From Deltaproteobacteria bacterium (GTDB lineage: Bacteria > Desulfobacterota > Desulfobulbia > Desulfobulbales > Desulfurivibrionaceae), in contig DUZW01000001.1 in assembly GCA_013349295.1 (NCBI GenBank), positions 182,266-246,265 on the forward strand: 64,000 bases of DNA. Direction: 5' to 3'. A program made the position numbers and the translations under genes. Within the stretch, counting starts at the first letter, position 1, and each line of letters starts with the position of its first letter. The notes beneath the pieces were generated by a model. It was not told the DNA's origin. It saw only the letters and a list, made by a program, of their open reading frames with translations, and made no database searches. Positions 33,701 to 42,542 of the stretch are shown here, piece by piece.

Positions 33701-35041
33701 CGAAAGCTTGAGATTGATGATCAGGGCGGAAAACAGGGTGGAGCACCATTTGGGCTCCTGCATGATCAGGCTGAGCCAGACCCGGATGTTGTCCAGATGG
33801 GCCGGATTGGTAATGGGCTGCCAGTCATCGTTTAAGCCTTGAAAATTGGCGTACTGAAAACCGAAACGCACTGTTTCAAAGAGGAAGGTTTCCACCAGCC
33901 GGCTGTTGCCGCGCTGGAAAACCTCGCTTCCCAGAACCTGAATGCATTGCAGCGAGGTGTGCGGATATTTTTTGACATTGGTCTTCAGGAGCTGGAGGGT
34001 GGTGAGCAGGAAGCGCTCGATTTCCTCAAAGGTCTGTTGGCGGATGAGATGGACCAGGCTCCGGTTGATCTCCCGCAGGGTTTCTTCGTGGATCAGTCCC
34101 AACCCCGCCGTATCCATGATCCGGAAAAGGAAGAGCAGTTTGCGGTTTTCGGCAAAGCGGTCCACGGCCAGACTCTCGGTGGCGATCTCTTCCCCGAGAT
34201 GGTCCGGCGCCTGCTTGTAAAGCCGGACGATATCCATGTGGTTGGGCAGGGCAAGCATCGCTCCCAAAGCGCCGGGGGCGGCCGGATCAAGGCCCCCCAC
34301 CAAGGTCAGATGTTCGTTCAGTCTCTGGTGGGAAATGGCGTTGAACAGGGAGCCGGAACGCCAGCCCTTGCAAAGATCTCCGCATTGTTCTGTAAACCAG
34401 AAGAGCGGATCGTCCTCGCTTAGCCAATAACGGTAATTGAGGGCCAGAGCCCGTTGCAGGAGCCGGGCGGCGTGGGACTCCCCGGTGCAGCCAGGCGCGG
34501 CAAGACAGAGCTCGTGCAGCCGGGTCAGGATCTTGCCCAGGGGATGGTGGCCCTGGACCAGAAAGAGCAGAATATCGTCATCCAGCTTGTGGAGCCGGTC
34601 GAAACACTCGGCCAGGGCGGTCTCGTAACGCACCAGATTGTCGGTGGTGAGCAGGGAGGTCTGCTTGTCGAGATAGGCCAACAACCCTTCCATGGCCGTG
34701 GCCAGCAGGGTCTCGTTCTTGCGCGAATCCTCCACCGCCTGCAGAAAGATATCGCAGAAGAGGCTGAATGCCTTCGGCCCCTGCTCGTCGCGGAAATAAT
34801 GGTCGATATTCTTGAGGACAAAGGAGCGGAGCTTGGGCAGGATCATCTTCCAGTTGCGGAAGGGGTGGCTGATCTCATACAACAAGGCCTCGATGTTCTT
34901 GCTTATCCCCTTGTAGTTGTTGACGATCTCAAGGAGCGGGAGCAGCGAATCATCGATGGTCACCGAATCGACCGCGGTTTCAAGGAGATTGGCCTTGAGC
35001 GCGTCCGATTCCAGTTCCGGCGGGGTGTGGTCAGTGGTCAT
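30773..35041 (-). CDS. large PEP/pyruvate-dikinase-like protein (ATP-grasp plus phospho-His domain)
   Basis: A 1422-aa cytoplasmic protein. The first ~900 residues are helical and of unknown function. From about 915 it resembles the nucleotide-binding half of pyruvate phosphate dikinase: LLGNKGFNLTVLATDNKPVPPGFIITT, LLLSVRSGAAISMPGMMATI and EIEFTFEGPEEEDLFLLQTRD. Near 1350 is the phosphohistidine motif ARGGQTSHAAVV. The C-terminal PEP/pyruvate TIM barrel of PPDK is missing, so it cannot be a complete PPDK; it may phosphorylate another acceptor. It overlaps by 11 bp the stop of the diguanylate cyclase gene upstream, so they are one operon. Confidence 0.82.
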   Translation of the reverse strand: MTTDHTPPELESDALKANLLETAVDSVTIDDSLLPLLEIVNNYKGISKNIEALLYEISHPFRNWKMILPKLRSFVLKNIDHYFRDEQGPKAFSLFCDIFLQAVEDSRKNETLLATAMEGLLAYLDKQTSLLTTDNLVRYETALAECFDRLHKLDDDILLFLVQGHHPLGKILTRLHELCLAAPGCTGESHAARLLQRALALNYRYWLSEDDPLFWFTEQCGDLCKGWRSGSLFNAISHQRLNEHLTLVGGLDPAAPGALGAMLALPNHMDIVRLYKQAPDHLGEEIATESLAVDRFAENRKLLFLFRIMDTAGLGLIHEETLREINRSLVHLIRQQTFEEIERFLLTTLQLLKTNVKKYPHTSLQCIQVLGSEVFQRGNSRLVETFLFETVRFGFQYANFQGLNDDWQPITNPAHLDNIRVWLSLIMQEPKWCSTLFSALIINLKLSGTCVKDTDLFQRDITQLLNHPIEPIYNLAKQFAKLMPVFFNEIGAEGQLRDVSTELDEMHKRKDRLIHFLRKQSHVESSNLIVDFIEAIFLFWQTLDKSTLEGYLPEEVLQEVTTQGPFVDDLHTLMLRVLSLSPIKDIQGLLTWDDRRRDTWLATQQGLNPDEIRRFTLLIEMYRLCHQKYNLGVEEIRHQLHLAANSGFPEMEQLLGDLEICDTFQGLEALLNTLERLKETIQSPNTFEAKEDIYYKRHIAVDIPSVYGRYREKKFDALGLTFRLENLANVYLEKLPETVNLSFITRATFIHIMKCLRLYLQALKIDGITSRRLETYMSLLISSFNIKRFSYTQYLDIFRGFTEGVKDIIYTYYTNIHENNLSIIIPKIGESNLLPKYRSLWEADDLPRNILRLSETFMRDLIAGTFGLQHLDNFITRIYQTLEHQKEILSEEHLDLLMTYNPDRAVSSLHLKNIHTNNLILLGNKGFNLTVLATDNKPVPPGFIITTEIFRCWRVIKDFYKARDEFMRQIRNSLDDLEQKTGRRFGDPNNPLLLSVRSGAAISMPGMMATIHNVGLNEEISEGFATSSGEGYPPSCQIDYLAWDNYRRFLQSWAMAEGMEREIFQTLMNEAKTRYGITVKKDFTAVQMQELALEYQKKIRQVGIGIPADPWLQLTGAVELVLNSWYTQKTQEYRSLMDVSEAWGTAVIIQAMVYGNLGPESGSGVLFTAHPYRKVSRVALWGDYAPGDQGEDIVSGLVKTQPISVEQAELDGRPQENSLEMRFPKVYNRLLAISRELVYEKRWNPQEIEFTFEGPEEEDLFLLQTRDMITIKKREKFSVFAESKSLEKAFLGFGIGVSGSALSGRAVFTAANIRQLKAEDPTTPLILIRQDTVPEDIKEISMADGLLTARGGQTSHAAVVTIRLEKTCVVGCNAMKVYEAEERCEINDREIRFGDPISIDGRKGLFLQGAHPIREEVQILPL

Positions 35042-36623
35042 GGGGAATCCTTGGGGTTAACGCCACGGCAATGCACTGATTACGTCCATTGTCCTTGGCT
35101 TCATACAGGAGATTATCCGCGTGTTTGATCATGTAATCAAGATTTTCGGTGGTTGCCTCAGGCAAGAAGGCAACGCCCAGGGAAATGGTGACGACAGGGC
35201 TTGCGGAATTTTCGCGATGTTCGATTGCAAGCTGCTCTACCGCCGCACGGATACGTTCGCCGGTTTCTTCTGCTTCTGTCAGGGTTGTTGCGTTACACAT
35301 GAAACAAAATTCCTCTCCCCCGAACCTGAAATAAAAATCCCCTGCTCGTTGCAGGGCCGTTTTCAAGGCCCCCGCCACCTTCTGCAAAGCCAGGTCCCCT
35401 TCATGGTGCCCATAGGTATCGTTGAAGCGTTTGAAAAAATCAATATCCAGAATGCCGAAGGCAAGGCCTTTGCCGTCACGCCGAGCCCGGTGAATTTCCC
35501 GGTCGAAAATCATAGTTAAATAGCGTCTGTTGGGGAGGGAAGTTAGGGGATCGGTAATTGAAATTCGCGCAAGCTCGCGCGAGGCGTTCTGTTGGAGTCG
35601 ATAAAAAGACAGGGCGAAATAAAAGATGGCTGCAATGGTGAGCGCTGAGATGATGACGGTCAAGAGTAACAGCCGCCGCAGATCGCTGAGTCTTTGCCTC
35701 AGGAGGATTCCCATTCTATCGACGGTGGAGTGAAAAATTTCCGCGAACGTATTGATTACTGCTGTGCCCTGCCGAAAGAATCCCTCGGCAGACAGGCTGG
35801 ACTGCTCTTTCCTGAGCGAGCTGGATGCCTGTAAAAATGAGGCGGCAATGTGATCCAGATTACGGTGTTTGTCGGTAAGAGAGAATTTTGTTTCAGGGTT
35901 TGTTGTATTAAGAGTTGATTTGGTTCGCTCAAATTTCCTTATTTGATCTTGGCTGATGGCTAATTTTTTCTGAAAGAGCATCCCCTCCTCTTCCGTGCTG
36001 TATCCCTTAGCGAGCATGCTACTCCCGAGACCACGTATTGTGGCAAAGGCTTCACACAAGTCCGGGATTTGCTTGACCGAGAGTTCCATCAGGGAATAGG
36101 TTTCAAAGTCCGGGTCAAGAACCAGATTGGAACGATCGGCCACTATGAGGATAAGAGTGTGGATTTTTTCAATAATAACCGTGTATCTCGCATATAGTTC
36201 CTCCTCACTCAAGGTGCTGTTTTTCGCATTATAAAGATCGTGCACCTCAAGAAGAATCGTTGCTCCTTCTTTTTCGACACCCAGTTGAGCGCTTAATTTT
36301 TCCCATTGAGGCGTGATGAACTGATTTTTGAATTCCACCATGCTTTCTTGTCGCCGGACAGCAAGATCCGGGGTGTCAGACCAGTAGAGCATGCGGGAAA
36401 GCCCTCTGATCTTTTGAAGATTAGTCAGAGCCATAAAGAGGTGATGAACCGCATGCGTCCCGACAATCTCTTTTTGGGTAAAGAGATACTGTTTGTGGAT
36501 ACTCAGCATGCCGAAAGAGATGGAAAGGCAAAGAAGGATCGTCGGCACCAAAGTGGCGCCAAGAAAGCGCCACAGGAGCCATCTTTCTGGGTTTTTCGCA
36601 ACAGGTTCAACAGAAAGATTCAT
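35031..36623 (-). CDS. membrane-bound diguanylate cyclase
   Basis: About 530 aa. TM1 is near the N-terminus (FLGATLVPTILLCLSISFGM), a long helical periplasmic sensor region of about 270 residues follows (NIT-like or four-helix type, inferred), then TM2 (LLLLTVIISALTIAAIFYFAL), and a C-terminal GGDEF domain with active-site RFGGEEFCF near 437. Makes c-di-GMP. The ATG at 36623 is preferred over a TTG at 36635. The 3' end overlaps the dikinase-like gene, suggesting that they share one transcript. Confidence 0.92.
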   Translation of the reverse strand: MNLSVEPVAKNPERWLLWRFLGATLVPTILLCLSISFGMLSIHKQYLFTQKEIVGTHAVHHLFMALTNLQKIRGLSRMLYWSDTPDLAVRRQESMVEFKNQFITPQWEKLSAQLGVEKEGATILLEVHDLYNAKNSTLSEEELYARYTVIIEKIHTLILIVADRSNLVLDPDFETYSLMELSVKQIPDLCEAFATIRGLGSSMLAKGYSTEEEGMLFQKKLAISQDQIRKFERTKSTLNTTNPETKFSLTDKHRNLDHIAASFLQASSSLRKEQSSLSAEGFFRQGTAVINTFAEIFHSTVDRMGILLRQRLSDLRRLLLLTVIISALTIAAIFYFALSFYRLQQNASRELARISITDPLTSLPNRRYLTMIFDREIHRARRDGKGLAFGILDIDFFKRFNDTYGHHEGDLALQKVAGALKTALQRAGDFYFRFGGEEFCFMCNATTLTEAEETGERIRAAVEQLAIEHRENSASPVVTISLGVAFLPEATTENLDYMIKHADNLLYEAKDNGRNQCIAVALTPRIPHDH

Positions 36624-36763
36624 GGAAAATTCCAAAAGTAAGATATTGGTCTCGTACTGCGCTCAGGCAGGCAATTTTAGCCCGGCCGCTCCCCTGTTGC
36701 TTCGGTGACAAGTAACGTATTATGCCTTATCATGCGGTATTGCCGAAACTATTTGTGAGCCGC

Positions 36764-37747
36764 TCATTCCTTGGCATCCCAATTCTCTTTAATCGTAATC
36801 AATTCCGGTAAGATGCTCTGGAAGGTTTGCACCAGCAAGGGATCAAAATGCGAACCGGAACCCCTTTGAATTTCGCTGATTGCATCTTCCAACGGCCAGG
36901 CCTCCTTATATGGCCGTTTCATGGTCAGGGCATCGAAGACATCGGCAATGGCCACAATTCTGGCCGATTCCGGGATGGCCTCCGCCGCCAAGCCCTTTGG
37001 GTAGCCGTTGCCGTCCCATTTTTCATGGTGATACAGGGCTATCTCCCCCGCAAGTTTAAAAAGTGGGGTGTCACCGTTTGAGAGGATGCCATGGCCAATA
37101 GTTGTATGAGTCATCATTATCTTCCACTCATCAGCATCGAGTTTGGCCGGTTTTTTTAATATTGCATCCGGAATACCGATTTTGCCGGTGTCGTGCATGG
37201 GCGACGCAAGTTCAATGAGGTTGCATCGTTCTTCCGACCAGCCTGCGCCCCGTGCCAGGGCAAGGCTATATGCCGCCATGCGCCAGATATGCACTCCGGT
37301 GTTATCATCGTTATAATGGCCGGCATCGCCGAGCATGTACACAGCGGCCCGCTGCGTTTTCTCCAACTCATCCACCCGCACCAGGGATAAGTGGATTCTA
37401 ACGCGCGCCTGAACGATGGGCGGGGAGATCGGTTTGGTAATATAGTCGACTGCCCCGACGTCAAAGCCTCGGGATTCATCTTTCAATTCATTCATGGCGG
37501 TAACGAAAATAACGGGGATTTTCGCCGTAGCGGGATCGTTTTTCAACCGTTGACAGGTTTCATAGCCATCCATCTCCGGCATCATGATATCAAGCAACAC
37601 CAGATCCGGTTGATGTTTATCCACTGCGGCCAAGGCCTCCTTGCCGTTCTTGGCAAAGGCCAATGCGTAGTCATCCTTCAAGGTCTGCCGTAGAAGCTGT
37701 AAATTGTTGGGTTCGTCATCAACGATGAGGATTTTTTTCTTAAGCAT
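36764..37747 (-). CDS. HD-GYP response regulator (c-di-GMP phosphodiesterase)
   Basis: A 327-aa two-domain protein: receiver (Asp near 55 in [14 protein letters not shown]) and HD-GYP phosphodiesterase with [13 protein letters not shown] (about 184) and [14 protein letters not shown] (GYP near 249). RpfG-type architecture: phosphorylation should control hydrolysis of c-di-GMP. It overlaps the stop of the upstream hybrid kinase by 8 bp, which makes that kinase its probable partner. Confidence 0.94.
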   Translation of the reverse strand: MLKKKILIVDDEPNNLQLLRQTLKDDYALAFAKNGKEALAAVDKHQPDLVLLDIMMPEMDGYETCQRLKNDPATAKIPVIFVTAMNELKDESRGFDVGAVDYITKPISPPIVQARVRIHLSLVRVDELEKTQRAAVYMLGDAGHYNDDNTGVHIWRMAAYSLALARGAGWSEERCNLIELASPMHDTGKIGIPDAILKKPAKLDADEWKIMMTHTTIGHGILSNGDTPLFKLAGEIALYHHEKWDGNGYPKGLAAEAIPESARIVAIADVFDALTMKRPYKEAWPLEDAISEIQRGSGSHFDPLLVQTFQSILPELITIKENWDAKE

Positions 37748-40700
37748 TTGCCTTCTCCAGATGCAGATGTAATTCCTCGGAAAGTTTTTTTATTGTTCCC
37801 TCGGCGTGTCGGAAGTCGAAAGCTTCAACCTGGGCGATGATCGTGGCCAGAAGTTCTTCCGCAAGATAGCCTTTCAGTTGCTCAAGCAACGGCTCAATAC
37901 GATCAGGGTCATCACTGTCAAGAGCGGCCAACAAGGCGACAAATATCTCCCGTACCTCTTCCGGGTTGTAATCTGTAAGCGTACCTTTTTTCGCCTCTGT
38001 CGTCTGTTTGTGTAAACTTTCAATGGAAACGCAGGCAACCTCAAGGGCTTTGCCGAGAGCAGCGCGCAGGTTTTCGTGATCGGCCCTATGGTTTTTCAGC
38101 TCGGCGTCAAGCTGCGTGGCGATTTTCGCAACATCAACCACGGCCAGATTCCCGGCCAATCCCTTCAGGGAATGGGTAAGCGCCATGGCCGTTTGCACGT
38201 CATTTTGGGCAATGGCTTTTGTAATCAACTCTGCATCCGTGCGATGGTTTTCGGCAAAGCTCAGCAGGCTTCGGCTGTAGCGTTCCGAATCACGCCATGT
38301 TTTCAGGCCGAGGGGAGTGTCAATCCCGTTCAGCAGCGGAAAATCATCCGCCATTTGGTGCAAATCTACCTCCAGGTCGTCAATGGGCTGGCCGCTTTCC
38401 TTTGGCACAACAGAGGATATCACCGCGTAAAGTTCGGTAAAATCAACCGGTTTGGCCACGAACCCGTCCATGCCCGCCTCGGTACAGTTGAGTCGATCTT
38501 CAGCCATGACGCTGGCGCTTAAGCCAATGATCGGAATATGACCGCCACGCTCTGCCTCCACGGTTCTGATTTGCCTGGTTGCCTCCATGCCATCCATTTC
38601 CGGCATTTGGATGTCCATCAAAATAAGATCATATCGTTGTCCGCCGCTAAACATGCGTACTGCTTCCAAGCCATTGGCGGCAACGGTAAGACGGTGGCCG
38701 ACTCCGGTGAGACGGATGCCGGCCAACTCGGCATTTTCCGGGATGTCTTCGGCCAGGAGAATATTCAGGCTGCGCGTGGCCCGGAACTCTACCTCTGCCG
38801 TGCCCGTACCCTCATCACACATCTCGGCACATTCCGCGCGGGGAATGCGGACGGTGAAATGAAAGGTAGAGCCATTACCTTCCTCACTTTCCACCCAGAT
38901 TCGGCCCGCCATATGCTCCACGATTTGCCTGCTGATCGTGATGCCAAGGCCGGTGCCGCCATGTTTTCGGGTGGTTGAGGCATCCGCCTGGGAAAAGGGG
39001 GAAAAAATAGCCTCGAGACGATCGATCGGTATGCCGATTCCGGTATCTTTAATCATGAAGTGCAGATAATTTTCTTGGGCGTCAGGCTGAATATGGAGGG
39101 TTATGCCCCCGGCATCGGTGAATTTGATGCCATTGCCGATGAGATTTATAAGCACCTGCCTGAGTCTGGTGGGGTCGCCGATATAACAGTTGGGCAACTC
39201 CTTGTCATAATGGAGATGGAGGGTTAAATTTTTCTCTTTGGCCTTAATGCCGAGGATGGCGAACACATCTTCCACGACCCGCGGCAGCATGAAGACTATT
39301 TGTTCAAGCTCGACCTTGCCTTCTTCCAGTTTGGCAAGGTCGAGGATGTCGTTTAACAAGGAAAGCAGGGATTTCGCCGATCGATTAACCGTATTAAGAT
39401 GCTTGCGCTGTGCCGCATCCAGGTTGGTTTGCAGTAAGACCTCGGTAAAACCGATGATCGCGTTCATCGGGGTTCTTATTTCATGGCTCATGTTGGCCAG
39501 GAAGGATGATTTTGCCTTTGTCGCGGCCTCGGCAACCGTCAGGGCCGAGCTCAATTTTTTTTCACTCTCCGTGAGTTCATGGGTTCTTTGCTTAACTTGT
39601 TCTTCCAGGTCAAATTGGGCACTTTCGAGGACCAGATAGGCCCTTTCCCCGAAAATAACCGTAAAAATCAGACCGCCGGCCGCGAGTAATACGACCACCC
39701 CCAGAACTCCAAGCACGGTCCAGCGCAGCAAATAGTAGGCCCGAAGGGCCTCATTGGCATCAATCTCCGAGGCCAAACCGAAACCAAGCGCATCGTCCCA
39801 AAGCCAGACGCCAAAGACAGTGACGCCGCGATAATCCCGATACCCTTGCATGTTCGCCCCCGACTCACCACGGATGGCGCTTTCAGCCATAACCGTGAAT
39901 GGTTGGCGCTCGGCAGGGAGAACCGGCTTGTAACCCTTCAGCAAATCCCCGCCGGGGTCCTTGATTTTGATGGACAGGATGCCATGTTCATTCGCGGTGA
40001 TCATCCCAGCCTGCCGCAATTGAATATCGAATCGGCTTTCCGACAGGAGTTTGCCTTGCTTGTCAAAGGCATAGGTTTCGCCACTGCCACCTATGCGTCC
40101 AAGCTGAATAACCCGGGAAAAATTTTGCGCGGGATCAACCCGTCTGGCCACGGCGGCAATGATCTTCTGCGTGCTATCAATTACAGGGGCAATAAAAAAC
40201 ATGGTGGGCGGGAGCAGGGAGCTTTCCGGCTGATTGTCCAGCAATTCATCCGAGCGGATGGGAGGAACAAAGACGGTTTCCCCCAGAAAAACGCGTTTGA
40301 GCAAATCGGGACGTTCCTTGGCTATGAGGTTAAGGGCGCCGAGTTTTTCATTTTTTTCTGAACCAATGGTAATGAAATCAGCGTTGATGATAAAAAAACC
40401 GGCTTTTCCGAAACGGTCCTGATGGTTTTCAAAAAAATGCCTGATCAGAGCCAACCCGTCAGAGGAGGCCAGGGTTTCCGGCTCGGGCGGGACATTTAAT
40501 AATTGCTGGACACCTGCGACCAAGTATTGATCCGTGCCCAAATGATCCATGTACTCCTTTTTTTCCACCAGCCATATTTTAAGGCCCTCGGTGGTGGTCT
40601 TTAAAACAGTATCCAAGGAGCTTCGCAGCCCATTCAAGAGTTCGCGTTTATTGTATTCCAGGACAAACACGGCAAGAGCCATGGTCAGAAGGACAAATAT

Positions 40701-40769
40701 CGTGACAAGCTCTATGCTCAGAGTGCGAAACGTCCGTGTTCCAAAGCGAAATTGAGTTGGTTTGGTCAT
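37740..40769 (-). CDS. hybrid histidine kinase with Cache sensor, receiver and HPt
   Basis: A 1009-aa membrane kinase. TM1 (about 16-36), a periplasmic double-Cache-type sensor (about 40-345), TM2 (about 347-370). Then HisKA with acceptor His near 429 in [18 protein letters not shown], HATPase ([40 protein letters not shown]), receiver with Asp near 718 in [13 protein letters not shown], and HPt with His near 863 in [13 protein letters not shown]. About 130 further C-terminal residues look helical. It can run a full phosphorelay to the overlapping HD-GYP regulator. The M23 peptidase gene lies 4 bp upstream in the same direction. Confidence 0.94.
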   Translation of the reverse strand: MTKPTQFRFGTRTFRTLSIELVTIFVLLTMALAVFVLEYNKRELLNGLRSSLDTVLKTTTEGLKIWLVEKKEYMDHLGTDQYLVAGVQQLLNVPPEPETLASSDGLALIRHFFENHQDRFGKAGFFIINADFITIGSEKNEKLGALNLIAKERPDLLKRVFLGETVFVPPIRSDELLDNQPESSLLPPTMFFIAPVIDSTQKIIAAVARRVDPAQNFSRVIQLGRIGGSGETYAFDKQGKLLSESRFDIQLRQAGMITANEHGILSIKIKDPGGDLLKGYKPVLPAERQPFTVMAESAIRGESGANMQGYRDYRGVTVFGVWLWDDALGFGLASEIDANEALRAYYLLRWTVLGVLGVVVLLAAGGLIFTVIFGERAYLVLESAQFDLEEQVKQRTHELTESEKKLSSALTVAEAATKAKSSFLANMSHEIRTPMNAIIGFTEVLLQTNLDAAQRKHLNTVNRSAKSLLSLLNDILDLAKLEEGKVELEQIVFMLPRVVEDVFAILGIKAKEKNLTLHLHYDKELPNCYIGDPTRLRQVLINLIGNGIKFTDAGGITLHIQPDAQENYLHFMIKDTGIGIPIDRLEAIFSPFSQADASTTRKHGGTGLGITISRQIVEHMAGRIWVESEEGNGSTFHFTVRIPRAECAEMCDEGTGTAEVEFRATRSLNILLAEDIPENAELAGIRLTGVGHRLTVAANGLEAVRMFSGGQRYDLILMDIQMPEMDGMEATRQIRTVEAERGGHIPIIGLSASVMAEDRLNCTEAGMDGFVAKPVDFTELYAVISSVVPKESGQPIDDLEVDLHQMADDFPLLNGIDTPLGLKTWRDSERYSRSLLSFAENHRTDAELITKAIAQNDVQTAMALTHSLKGLAGNLAVVDVAKIATQLDAELKNHRADHENLRAALGKALEVACVSIESLHKQTTEAKKGTLTDYNPEEVREIFVALLAALDSDDPDRIEPLLEQLKGYLAEELLATIIAQVEAFDFRHAEGTIKKLSEELHLHLEKANA

Positions 40770-40772
40770 TTG

Positions 40773-41633
40773 TTATTTCCTTTCGCAGCGAACCGGCCAG
40801 ACCAGGGTACTGCCTGCGGGATACACGGCGCCATCCTCGCCGACGACAGCAATGTCGACCTTTCTGCGATCCTCCGACAAACCGCGGACCTGGGCCGGCC
40901 CATTGACCCCTCGGAGGTAGAGAATCAATGGATCGTCGGGAATCGCTCCTTGCCCATGCACCATGGAGCTATACATCCCTTTTACCGTGTATTCCTTGCT
41001 CGGTCCGTAGAAGGTGGAAAGATGCAGGTGTGGATACCCAGTTGCCCCGTAGTGTCCGCCCGTCGTGCCCGTTTTGCCCGCTAGGGCGATGACCTGGCCA
41101 AGCTGCACACGATCGCCCTCGGTGAGGTCCGGCAGGGTTGCAAGATGCTGATATTTGGTGAAAACCCAGTACGGCAGGCCGGTATCCGCGGGTGCGTGTC
41201 GCAGCCAAAGGAAAATGCCTTCCAGTTGACCGCCTTCACCGCGGGCAATCACCTCGCCGGAGGCAACAGCAAGGAGCGGTGTACCTTCCTTCAAGCTCAG
41301 ATCGATACCGCCGTGCAATCCGCTATTGCGGTCACTGCGGCGTTTGCTGCCATCATAACGGTAGGGAGAGGCAAAGGGGGAGGCAACAGCTTGGCAGTTG
41401 AATCCCTTCGGGAATGCTCCTGTCAGGCCTGTTGCCGTAATTTCGTGATCCCGTTGTTCAATGCCGTCGGATGACAGCGTCGTGTCGTCCGATGAGGTCT
41501 CGGCTTGGGATCGCTCAACCCCCTTGCCTTTGCGGCCCAAACCGCCCATCTGAGCTTTTCCCGGCACGGTGATTGAGGCTGTCAGCAGGAGTGCAAGAAA
41601 GATCAGGAGCGCGGCTCGACAGAACTGTGTCAT
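40773..41633 (-). CDS. secreted M23 (LytM-like) peptidase
   Basis: A 286-aa exported protein with a signal peptide (RAALLIFLALLLTASITVPGKA). The zinc sites of M23 metallopeptidases are present: HGGIDLSLKEGTPLLAV and, later, YPHLHLSTF. Members cleave peptidoglycan cross-links or act as regulators. ATG at 41633 is chosen with GGAG six bases upstream; earlier in-frame starts exist (41654 GTG, 41645, 41636). It heads the transcript containing the hybrid kinase and HD-GYP genes. Confidence 0.88.
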   Translation of the reverse strand: MTQFCRAALLIFLALLLTASITVPGKAQMGGLGRKGKGVERSQAETSSDDTTLSSDGIEQRDHEITATGLTGAFPKGFNCQAVASPFASPYRYDGSKRRSDRNSGLHGGIDLSLKEGTPLLAVASGEVIARGEGGQLEGIFLWLRHAPADTGLPYWVFTKYQHLATLPDLTEGDRVQLGQVIALAGKTGTTGGHYGATGYPHLHLSTFYGPSKEYTVKGMYSSMVHGQGAIPDDPLILYLRGVNGPAQVRGLSEDRRKVDIAVVGEDGAVYPAGSTLVWPVRCERK

Positions 41634-41769
41634 CATTTTCTCCATTTTGTGCACTGATTGCCGAATGCGACTGTTTGCGGCACTGGCGCAGAGTGCGCCG
41701 CGAACGAAGCAGCTGATTTTTTAGCGTTACGTGATTTTCAAGCAAAATCAAGAAAACCTGCGTGACAAA

Positions 41770-41919
41770 TTATTTTAGCAAAGATTCGCGAAGCTGTTCC
41801 TTTTTCTTTTGAGGTTTCCTCTGTGCCTCTTTGCGCATCGTCCCCGGATCAACCGGAGGGTGTATTCCGGGACGGGGCTGTGTATTGTCATGGGCTTCAC
41901 TCCTGTACGGAAATGCCAT
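41770..41919 (-). CDS. possible 49-aa basic protein
   Basis: A frame overlapping the 3' end of the rubrerythrin-like gene, ending PGTMRKEAQRKPQKKKEQLR then ESLLK. It is very basic and proline-rich. A competing frame with a good RBS (AGGAG, 8 bases before ATG at 41893) encodes only about 38 aa. Neither has a recognised family; nothing else is seen between 41634 and 41896. Confidence 0.25.
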   Translation of the reverse strand: MAFPYRSEAHDNTQPRPGIHPPVDPGTMRKEAQRKPQKKKEQLRESLLK

Positions 41920-42382
41920 GTTCTTGCATGTAGGTACGGATTCGCATGGCATGTTCTTTGTCGTCTTTGTTCAACTTCCTGAAAATGTTACCGATTATTA
42001 AGTCTTCTTCTTTATTCATGAATTCCTGGAAATGCAGTTCTCCTGCCGAGTTTTCAATCTTGAGCGCCAGGTTAAACGCCTCTGCCCTCAATGGGGGTGT
42101 ATTTTCAAATTGTTTGATCAGGGCAAGAAGGTCACTGTTTATATCTTCGAGCTCCTGCAAATTATGGTGCAGGAGATAGGGCGGAAATTCGGTGATCGGC
42201 TCGAAGTGCTCTTTCCCGCTTTGAATAAGTGCGGCATGGTTTTTTTCCTCCAAGACCAACTCCCACCAGAAATCCGCATCTTCCGGGAATGACCTCTGAA
42301 AAAGCGAATAGAGTTCACTTACGTTTAATTCGAGCTTTATGGATTCATCAATAACAAGGGGGATTTGCTTCATTGTGCTCAT
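41897..42382 (-). CDS. rubrerythrin-like (ferritin-fold) protein
   Basis: A 161-aa four-helix protein with the diiron spacing of the ferritin/rubrerythrin superfamily: Glu in KLELNVSELY, EEKNHAAL (ExxH), Glu in KIENSAGELHF, and DKEHAMRI (ExxH). There is no rubredoxin domain, so it is a rubrerythrin-type core that may reduce peroxide or bind iron. In this anaerobe peroxide detoxification is plausible. Stand-alone gene; nothing nearby looks co-transcribed. Confidence 0.75.
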   Translation of the reverse strand: MSTMKQIPLVIDESIKLELNVSELYSLFQRSFPEDADFWWELVLEEKNHAALIQSGKEHFEPITEFPPYLLHHNLQELEDINSDLLALIKQFENTPPLRAEAFNLALKIENSAGELHFQEFMNKEEDLIIGNIFRKLNKDDKEHAMRIRTYMQEHGISVQE

Positions 42383-42542
42383 GCCTCATCATCAGGATGT
42401 CGTGCATTGGCGGCACCGACAAGTTGTCCGGCCGTGGAGTTGCGATTGAAGACAAGGCTGATTCTGCCACTGTTTCGCAGCAGGAGCAGTGAGCGCGCAG
42501 CAAGCCTGATGAGACTGCGAAGCAGATGCGGTGCTGCAACGG

